Shown here piece after piece: positions 26,965-33,618 of a DNA stretch of 33,618 nt. The notes below the pieces were generated by a model. It was not told the origin of the DNA, made no database searches, and saw only the letters and a list, made by a program, of their open reading frames with translations. Source of the DNA: a bacterium (GTDB taxonomy: Bacteria; Hydrothermota; UBA3073; JACQXS01); the NCBI GenBank assembly GCA_030592575.1, contig JAUVIV010000018.1, positions 1-33,618 on the forward strand, read 5' to 3'. A program made the position numbers and the translations under genes. Position 1 is the stretch's first letter; each line of letters begins with the position of its first letter.

Positions 26965-27407
26965 ACAGGCATCAAGACATCAGGCATTAGACAATGGAGA
27001 TTGTTTGATTTTCTTTATCAAGGAAATGAGCATTTTAATGACTTCAAAGGTTAATGCCTGAATTTTGAGTACTAAATCAATATTTATTACATCCCTAATT
27101 CTTTTTGAATCAATTAGTTTGCGTAACCAGTTATCTGTTTCAAGAGCAGATTTAAACGAAATTTTTAAATATCGCCCATATTCTTTATTGCTATAACTTC
27201 CATAACCTTCAGCTATATTGGCACTTATAGAGGTTGAAGCTCTTAATAGTTGAGGAGCTATTACATCTAAAGATTTTGTTTTGGGAACGGACTCTACTAA
27301 GTCAATTACCATTAGTCCAATTTGATGTGCTTTCTGCCATACAATTAAATCTGTATAACTCTTAATCTTTTCCAACTATTGCCTAATGCCTGTTAACTTT
27401 TGCCTGT
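26965..27407 (-). mobile_element. Putative IVS-like element: S23/IVP ORF bounded by two-tier complementary ends
   Basis: inner arms CTATTGCCTAATGCCTG(27376-27392) / CAGGCATTAGACAATGG(26981-26997), 15/17 match; outer arms TGCCTGT(27401-27407)/ACAGGCA(26965-26971). Confidence 0.55.
26980..27375 (-). CDS. Four-helix-bundle protein (23S rRNA intervening sequence / S23 family)
   Basis: 131 aa; YTDLIVWQKAHQIGLMVIDLVESVPK...APQLLRASTSISANIAEGYGSYSNKEYGRYLKISFKSALETDNWL; TTG start. Confidence 0.93.
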   Translation of the reverse strand: MEKIKSYTDLIVWQKAHQIGLMVIDLVESVPKTKSLDVIAPQLLRASTSISANIAEGYGSYSNKEYGRYLKISFKSALETDNWLRKLIDSKRIRDVINIDLVLKIQALTFEVIKMLISLIKKIKQSPLSNA

Positions 27408-27415
27408 TTTTTTTA

Positions 27416-27488
27416 TGCCGAGGGGCAGAATTGAACTGCCGACACCCGGATTTTCAGTCCGGCGCTCTACCAACTGAGCTACCTCGGC
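27416..27488 (-). tRNA. tRNA-Phe(GAA), no encoded CCA
   Basis: GCCGAGG...CCTCGGC acceptor; anticodon stem-loop CCGGA-CTGAAAA-TCCGG. Confidence 0.96.
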
Positions 27489-28249
27489 GTAAGTCTTCTA
27501 ATATTTTTAACTTTACCTGTATTATCTTCTATATCTAAAATCACACCGGCAAGTTTTCCTTCTCCGTTTGTTGCCTTAAAATCCATAGGAATTCCTTTTA
27601 AAAAATATTCAATATAAGATTCTTTTTCCATTCCTAAAATTGCATCTTGAACACCTGTCATCCCTACATCTGTAAGATACCCTGTTCCATTGGGTGAAAT
27701 TTTCTCATCCGATGTTTGAACTCTTGTATGTGTTCCTAAAACTGCTGATACTTTTCCATCAACCCACCATCCAAAAGCTTGCTTTTCTGCCGTTGTTTGG
27801 GCATGAAAATCAATTATAATTATTTTTGCTAATTTTTGAATTCTTTCAATTTCATCCATTCCAATTCTAAACGGGCAATCAATATTTGCAAGAAAACTAC
27901 GTCCCAGTAAATTTATTACTCCTATTTTATCTTCATAAACAAAACTCCCAAGCCCTGGCACTCCGGGAGGATAATTTAATGGTCTAAGCAAAGTATTCGG
28001 ATTTCCTTCCAAAAAACCTATGATTTCTTTTTTTCGCCATATTTTTTCGCCGGATGTAATACAATTTATCCCCATTTCAATAAGCTCCTCTACGTCTTCC
28101 GATTTAATTCCAGTCCCATCTTTTTCTGCGCATTCTCCATTCGCTATCACAAAATCTATTTTCTCTTCCACTTTAAGTGAAGGTAAAACACGAGCTACGG
28201 CTTCTTTTCCACTTTTTCCGACTATACTTCCTAAGAACAAAATTTTCAT
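27479..28249 (-). CDS. YmdB-like metallophosphoesterase (TIGR00282-type) with altered metal-site residues
   Basis: 256 aa; MKILFLGSIVGKSGKEAV, VIANGECAEKDGTGI, ITSGEKIWRKKEI, IDFHAQTTAEKQAFGWWVDGKVSAVLGTHTRVQTSDEKI, GYLTDVGMTG. Confidence 0.92.
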   Translation of the reverse strand: MKILFLGSIVGKSGKEAVARVLPSLKVEEKIDFVIANGECAEKDGTGIKSEDVEELIEMGINCITSGEKIWRKKEIIGFLEGNPNTLLRPLNYPPGVPGLGSFVYEDKIGVINLLGRSFLANIDCPFRIGMDEIERIQKLAKIIIIDFHAQTTAEKQAFGWWVDGKVSAVLGTHTRVQTSDEKISPNGTGYLTDVGMTGVQDAILGMEKESYIEYFLKGIPMDFKATNGEGKLAGVILDIEDNTGKVKNIRRLTPR

Positions 28250-28277
28250 TTTTATAATCTACAACTCGCTCATTTAT

Positions 28278-28283
28278 TGTCAA
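28278..28283 (-). promoter_or_regulatory. Putative -35 TTGACA of the YmdB-like gene, 34 nt before ATG
   Basis: TTGACA-N16-TAGATT-N6-ATG; no SD. Confidence 0.5.
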
Positions 28284-28897
28284 GAGAAATTTATAACCTT
28301 AATATTTAGTTTTATTGCGGATACCATTCTTCCTTTCGTTCCTTTTTCTCTGTTATAAGAATAAAACATATCTGTAGATTCGGCAGTGCATATTTCGGGA
28401 TTTATGATATGGGAGACTCCCATCTCTTTTGCTTGTCGGATATTCTCGCTCCACATATTATAATCATAACACTTCGGGCATATTGACGGACCAAAGAGAA
28501 GAAAAACATCATTCGGGTTAGAATTAAATTCCTGAATAAGTAAAGAGATAGCGTTCCTGAGAATAAATTGTTGAGTTCCTTTCTTGCCGGCATGGACAAG
28601 TCCTATAACTTTTTTGTCAGCATCATAAATATATACTGGCAAACAATCAGCAACAAAGACCGTAAGCCAAAACCCAGTTTTGTCAGTCAAAAAACCATCC
28701 CCTTCGTAATTGCCAGTACCATTTACTGTAATAACTTTATCACTGTGTATTTGATGAAGGGATGCAACTCCTTGATGTCTAAGGTGATTCAAAAATGTTT
28801 GTGTTTTATTACGGAGACTAAATAACACTTTAACCCCCTGCCAATCAGTAAATTCAAGATACCCTTCTTCTTTATACTTCCAGGGATTGATTTTCAT
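28280..28897 (-). CDS. pgeF: PgeF/YfiH (laccase-domain) family protein
   Basis: 205 aa; LHQIHSDKVITV, EGDGFLTDKTGFWLTVFVADCLPVYIYD, GLVHAGKKGT, FGPSICPKCYDY. Confidence 0.88.
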   Translation of the reverse strand: MKINPWKYKEEGYLEFTDWQGVKVLFSLRNKTQTFLNHLRHQGVASLHQIHSDKVITVNGTGNYEGDGFLTDKTGFWLTVFVADCLPVYIYDADKKVIGLVHAGKKGTQQFILRNAISLLIQEFNSNPNDVFLLFGPSICPKCYDYNMWSENIRQAKEMGVSHIINPEICTAESTDMFYSYNREKGTKGRMVSAIKLNIKVINFS

Positions 28898-30468
28898 CTT
28901 CCAAACTTTCGTTCAAGTTCTTCTTTTGTTATTTTTATTATGGTTGGACGACCGTGTGGGCAAAAATACGGATTATCAGTTGCGAAAAGTTGTTTCACCA
29001 AAGCACTCATCTCCTCATCTTTCAGAGAATCTCCAGCCAGAATTGAAGACTTACAAGCAACGAGCTTAACTATTTCCATTAATTTATCTCCCCTCACATT
29101 TCCATATTCAGAAAGCTCAAGCAACATAGTTTTAAATAATTCTTGAGTAAAGTTTTTCAAAACAGATGGAACAGAAATTATCCTGAGAGTTGTTCCGCCA
29201 AATTCTCCAAGTTCAAAACCAAGCCGTTCAAAAGAGCTTTTGAATTCCAAGAATAGTTTTTGCTCAATCTTCGTGAGTTCAACAAGTATTGGGAAAAGCA
29301 ACTTTTGGGACATAACTCGTTCTCGTTTAAGTCGTTCATACATAATTCTCTCATGGGCAGCATGCTGATCTAATATTAATATTCCATCCTCAGTTTGAGC
29401 AAATATATACGAATCATAAAACTGCCAGAATTTAGCCCCCTCAAGCTCAAACTCTCCTACTCTTTTCTCATGAGATTCCATGAAATCCCTTATTCCTAAT
29501 GCTTCTCTTACACCCTTAATAATTGCACTGAAGACAAAACTCTCGTTTTTGAATCTCACTTCTTCTTTTCTCGGATGGACATTGACATCTATGAAATTCG
29601 GTGGCACTTCAAGGAAAATGATATAAGACGGAGTTTTCTCTTTGAGTGGAACTCCATAAGCTTGTTCCATTGCTCTTCTCACTATGCGGTCTCTACAAGG
29701 TCGTTTGTTTATGAATATAAATTGCTGATAAGTAGTAGAAAGATTATATGGTTTTGATGCATATCCGTGAATATGCATTCCTGAAGTTTCATAATTTATG
29801 GGAGCAAGTGTGTCAAAAAAATCGGAACTAAATAGAGATACAACTCTTTGAGGAAGGTTTTGTTGCGAAAGATTCAATATCTCACGTCCATCATGCTGAA
29901 AAGTGAAAGAAATATCAGGATAAGCAATTGCAAGACGGCTAATAACCTGGTTAATATAGCGAAGTTCGGTAGCTTCTGATTTCAAAAACTTTCTCCTTAC
30001 AGGTACATTATAGAACAAACTTCTAAGAGTTATTGTAGTTCCGAAAGCTCTTGGAGTCTCCCTTTTTTCAATTATTTCTTCGTTCCGTACTCTTATATAT
30101 TCACCTACTTCCTGATTTTTTGGCTTTGAAGTGATTTCAATCTCAGCTACTATACACATAGAAGAAAGTGCTTCTCCTCTGAATCCAAAATTCATAATAT
30201 TAAAAAGTCCTTCTTCATTCTTAAGCTTGCTTGTTGTATGAGGTTTTACCGCAAGTTCCATTTCTTGAATGCTCATTCCAATTCCATTGTCGGATATTCT
30301 TATCTCGGGAACTCCATTGCCTTTGACTTCACAAGAAATATGAGTTGCTTCAGCATCAATAGCATTTTCAATAAGTTCCTTGATACAAGATGCTGGGCGT
30401 TCTATTACTTCACCTGCTGCAATCTTTAAGATTAAATCATCAGGAAGCTTAATAATATTTGGTTTCAT
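28894..30468 (-). CDS. mutL: DNA mismatch repair protein MutL
   Basis: 524 aa; IAAGEVIERPASCIKELIENAIDAEATHI, DNGIGMS, FGFRGEALSSM, DQHAAHERIMYE endonuclease motif, CPHGRPT. Confidence 0.97.
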   Translation of the reverse strand: MKPNIIKLPDDLILKIAAGEVIERPASCIKELIENAIDAEATHISCEVKGNGVPEIRISDNGIGMSIQEMELAVKPHTTSKLKNEEGLFNIMNFGFRGEALSSMCIVAEIEITSKPKNQEVGEYIRVRNEEIIEKRETPRAFGTTITLRSLFYNVPVRRKFLKSEATELRYINQVISRLAIAYPDISFTFQHDGREILNLSQQNLPQRVVSLFSSDFFDTLAPINYETSGMHIHGYASKPYNLSTTYQQFIFINKRPCRDRIVRRAMEQAYGVPLKEKTPSYIIFLEVPPNFIDVNVHPRKEEVRFKNESFVFSAIIKGVREALGIRDFMESHEKRVGEFELEGAKFWQFYDSYIFAQTEDGILILDQHAAHERIMYERLKRERVMSQKLLFPILVELTKIEQKLFLEFKSSFERLGFELGEFGGTTLRIISVPSVLKNFTQELFKTMLLELSEYGNVRGDKLMEIVKLVACKSSILAGDSLKDEEMSALVKQLFATDNPYFCPHGRPTIIKITKEELERKFGR

Positions 30469-30503
30469 ATTTTAAAGATATTTTATTACTTTGTAATCTG
30501 TCT

Positions 30504-33500
30504 TCATTTAAGTAAGATAAGCTTCTTTGTTTCCTTATACACTTTTTCTGTTCCATCTTTTGCGAAGAACTTCATAAAATAGATTCCAGCTGAGAATTCT
30601 TTACTATCCCATTTGACAGTATAATAACCTATTTCTTTCTCATTGTCTATGAGTGTCTTTACGCATCTACCAGTTATATCATAAATTCTCAATGATACTT
30701 TACTCTTTGTCGGTAACTGATACTTAATAATTGTGGATTTAAAAAATGGATTCGGCTCGTTTTGTGAAAACTTGAAAACCTTTGGCATTGCCAAATCTAC
30801 TTTGTCTGTATTGTCAGTATATACAAGTCTTTCTTCGTTAACTTGTGGAGATATTGACCCAGTATTAGAACAAAACAACAAGTCACCTTCATGTCCTATA
30901 GAGCAGTCTGTAAATGTAGCACTTGCGTCAGCTCCGAAAGTTTCAACCCGCCAGTATTGTTTTCCGTTTTCGGTACTTATTATAAATTGAGCAGAATCAG
31001 CAATCAGAGTACCATACACTTCAATCTCCGGAACTGTAGTATCTTGTCCACTATTCTGATCATCTGAAGGACAAAAATACATAGTAACACCGGGCTCAAT
31101 CGTTAAAGTAACTCCTGAATCCACTGTCAAATCTCCAGTTATATAAGTATTACATCCATAAATCATATCGTCTATTATCTCTCCACTGGTCAAACGAGGC
31201 ATTATAACATTTTTTGTTCCGTATTGTATCCTATAAGGAGCTTCCTGCCCGTATGTATATGTATAATGTAAAGTAGCTAACAGTCCATTCATTACAAACT
31301 GGTTATGTGGCTCTATAGAAACCTGTGGAAAATATTCATTAATATTTCCGCCAATTATATTATCTATATCGCCCGGATTTTCCCAGTTTGTGCCGGTAAA
31401 ACAACTATAATTTATCTGATAAACTCCATTATGAGTTTCTTCCTGCCACAAAATTTGAGACCCACCTACTATTACCGGATACCGACTTTTCTTAATACTA
31501 TTGCTTATATTTGTAGGTATTCTCATCCACCACATCCAATTGGTAGTACCTCTGGGAGTAAGAAGCTTTCCTGTATAATATATGTCGTTATTATCTTCCC
31601 ATACAATATGTGCTCTGTTCCCATCCCATATCTCTAATGATGGATTACTTCCGGTACTAATTATACTGGTTGTCCATTCATTTCCTTCTTTAAATGCATA
31701 ATAGACAGTAGGATTGTCTGTATGCTGAAAGGAATAGACTATATGTGGTTTTTGAGAACGATCTAAATCAATAGAAGGTTTGGGAAGGGATGAGGGAGCT
31801 AAGGCTAAATAGGAATCTATTTCATTTGGAAAATCTGTATCAGGTGAATTTACAGGAAAAGTTTTGTAGAAAACTTTATATGAATATGGAGGCTCAAAAT
31901 TCGGAGATTCTCCTCCATCACCCTCAATAGACGGAACTACGCCTACGCCAAAAGCTATATGCACATTATTATCATCGTCAATAGCTATTGATGGTGCGGA
32001 AATTCTTAAAAACTCATCTTCATATAATTTGTAAGGTAATGGTGGTGGAGACATATATCCTGCCGGTGCAGGGTCTGGTTCAGGGTCAAGAATTTCAGGA
32101 ACTCCTGAATTCTGATAATAGAGCACACTTTTACCATCTTCTTCACCAACCCAGCAAATAATTGGCTTTGGTGACTCACTCTTATCCAATGCCAGAGCAG
32201 GAGAGTTACCACTTCCAAATGTCCAGGTAGTAGCCCATTTAGTTCCTCCGTCATTACTCATTGCATATCGGATATCTCCATAAGTAGAAGATACAAGATG
32301 TAATCTATCATATTCATCCATAATAAGTTTTCTCTGGTTATTGTAAGTAGTAGAGTTATTCTGCTCTGAAGTAAAATAAGTATATTTCATAAGGGTATCG
32401 GCCGAAAATTTATTAATAAGATTATTTTCAAAAACTCCAGCGTTTCCAGCTACCTGTCCTCTTATGAGATCGATATCATCAAGGCTCTTGTCTCCATTTG
32501 TTAGCGTAAAGATAAAAGCTTTGTCTAACCAATCTCTATTAGCAAGCCATGTTTCAAAAAAAGACTTGTACATCTCTGCTTGTTGTTCATTGCTATAACC
32601 AAAATGAGGTCTTGCTCCTGGGATTGTATTCCAGTATCCCATCTCTGTTGCCCATATTTTTTTGTCTGGTGCTCCAAGGTTATCTAAAAAACTTCTCAAC
32701 CCATATTTATCTCCAAGTGTCCAAAGATTTTCACCGGGATTATCAGGATTGACCGTAAAATAATTAGCACTAATTATATCTAAAAAATCCTTTCCACCTT
32801 TATCCAACATTCCTTTCCAAAAGTCATACGGGTCTAAGAAGTGAAATCCTCCTTCATCGTTCCAAAATTCTTGCCAGGGCATAACCGATGGAGCTACAAC
32901 TTTAGCTTCTGGGTCTGCACTATGTACTGCATTAGCACATACCTTCAAATAATAATGAAGACGTTCTATTGTCCCTTTTTCCGGGCTTTTGTAATAAGAA
33001 GAAAAAAAACAGGGCTCATTACATAAATTCCAATACTTAATTGGCTTTGTAAGACCCGGCATAGTAAAACCATCATCTTCTCCATCATATCGGTTAATGG
33101 TTTCTATGCAAACTTCTGCCCATTTCAAAGGATTATCTGACCAAGGAAACCAACCCGGAGGTCCACAACCACTCAAAAGATTAAGGTCAAGCTCCTGCAT
33201 ATAAACTACAAGTGAATCACTACGTCCCCATTCAAAATAATTCTCATCAAGTGGAATAGCACCCGGTGCACAATTAGCTCTATTCCAGCTAATTCCGGCA
33301 CGTTTCATTGTCTTGAGCACCGGATAATAATACGGACGCCACTTTGTTTCATCTAAAACACAATCGTCACCACCGTAAGAAGGCAATTCAGTGAATTTAG
33401 TAGGAAAAACTGCAACTGTCCCCCAGGGTGATTCCTCACTCCCATACAACAAACTAAAACTAAAACAAAAAATCCCAAATATCAAAATACCCTTAAAAGC

Positions 33501-33512
33501 TTTATATAACAT
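30504..33512 (-). CDS. Secreted glycoside-hydrolase-like (GH-A/GH39-type barrel) multidomain protein with T9SS-type C-terminal domain
   Basis: 1002 aa; signal peptide; KYWNLCNEPCFF and KKIWATEMGYWN (candidate acid/base and nucleophile Glu); BNR-like propeller region; C-terminal VSLRIYDITGRCVKTLIDNEKEIGYYTVKWDSKEFSAGIYFMKFFAKDG. Confidence 0.82.
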   Translation of the reverse strand: MLYKAFKGILIFGIFCFSFSLLYGSEESPWGTVAVFPTKFTELPSYGGDDCVLDETKWRPYYYPVLKTMKRAGISWNRANCAPGAIPLDENYFEWGRSDSLVVYMQELDLNLLSGCGPPGWFPWSDNPLKWAEVCIETINRYDGEDDGFTMPGLTKPIKYWNLCNEPCFFSSYYKSPEKGTIERLHYYLKVCANAVHSADPEAKVVAPSVMPWQEFWNDEGGFHFLDPYDFWKGMLDKGGKDFLDIISANYFTVNPDNPGENLWTLGDKYGLRSFLDNLGAPDKKIWATEMGYWNTIPGARPHFGYSNEQQAEMYKSFFETWLANRDWLDKAFIFTLTNGDKSLDDIDLIRGQVAGNAGVFENNLINKFSADTLMKYTYFTSEQNNSTTYNNQRKLIMDEYDRLHLVSSTYGDIRYAMSNDGGTKWATTWTFGSGNSPALALDKSESPKPIICWVGEEDGKSVLYYQNSGVPEILDPEPDPAPAGYMSPPPLPYKLYEDEFLRISAPSIAIDDDNNVHIAFGVGVVPSIEGDGGESPNFEPPYSYKVFYKTFPVNSPDTDFPNEIDSYLALAPSSLPKPSIDLDRSQKPHIVYSFQHTDNPTVYYAFKEGNEWTTSIISTGSNPSLEIWDGNRAHIVWEDNNDIYYTGKLLTPRGTTNWMWWMRIPTNISNSIKKSRYPVIVGGSQILWQEETHNGVYQINYSCFTGTNWENPGDIDNIIGGNINEYFPQVSIEPHNQFVMNGLLATLHYTYTYGQEAPYRIQYGTKNVIMPRLTSGEIIDDMIYGCNTYITGDLTVDSGVTLTIEPGVTMYFCPSDDQNSGQDTTVPEIEVYGTLIADSAQFIISTENGKQYWRVETFGADASATFTDCSIGHEGDLLFCSNTGSISPQVNEERLVYTDNTDKVDLAMPKVFKFSQNEPNPFFKSTIIKYQLPTKSKVSLRIYDITGRCVKTLIDNEKEIGYYTVKWDSKEFSAGIYFMKFFAKDGTEKVYKETKKLILLK

Positions 33513-33528
33513 TGTTCCTCCTATTTTT

Positions 33529-33557
33529 TTAGTATATTACTTCTGCAAAATTTTCAA
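33529..33557 (-). promoter_or_regulatory. Putative promoter for the glycoside-hydrolase-like gene
   Basis: minus strand TTGAAA-N17-TACTAA, followed by SD TAGGAGG. Confidence 0.55.
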
Positions 33558-33618
33558 ACTCTTACAAATGTGTATGAACATTTATCTCCCATCTACTATT
33601 GCCGAGAACTTTTTTAAC

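Noticed and set aside
28280-28897. PgeF motif change (AGKKGT instead of the usual AGWRGT) as evidence of inactivation
   Set aside because: The His and Cys metal-ligand motifs look retained; a single motif difference is not enough without an alignment.
1-33618. CRISPR array
   Set aside because: No regularly spaced identical repeats of about 24-40 nt with unique spacers were seen; the short-period repeats are degenerate.

Overview
AT-rich bacterial chromosome segment. It carries two secreted proteins with T9SS-like C-terminal sorting domains and degenerate intergenic repeat text, which fits an uncultured anaerobic FCB/WOR-3-like lineage (inference). The core is a minus-strand cluster of about 12 kb (roughly 5.7-17.5 kb) for anaerobic O2/ROS/NO defence and Fe-S biogenesis: a frameshifted Ogg2-like glycosylase, ferritin-like protein, rubrerythrin, desulfoferrodoxin, Cu/Zn-type permease-HMA, NifU, a lysine-less IscS-like protein, glutaredoxin, Nfu, flavin reductase-rubredoxin (Hrb-like), flavodiiron FprA, DUF77, hybrid cluster protein, ferredoxin and a Fur/PerR regulator. 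Housekeeping genes follow: prfB, MazG-like, apgM, a phosphohexomutase, a YmdB-like protein, pgeF, mutL and four tRNAs. The main findings are: (1) an IscS homolog whose PLP lysine is Asp, as in the unusual Archaeoglobus IscS; (2) a YmdB-like phosphodiesterase with several metal-ligand substitutions, whose stop codon lies inside tRNA-Phe; (3) a four-helix-bundle (S23/IVP) gene bounded by two-tier complementary ends and placed between two tRNA genes; (4) a three-way-junction palindromic repeat with complementary hairpin loops; (5) a heptanucleotide repeat and related low-complexity tracts in frame inside a phosphohexomutase; (6) a recurrent leaderless-promoter architecture. All family calls come from reading motifs by eye; no database search was run.
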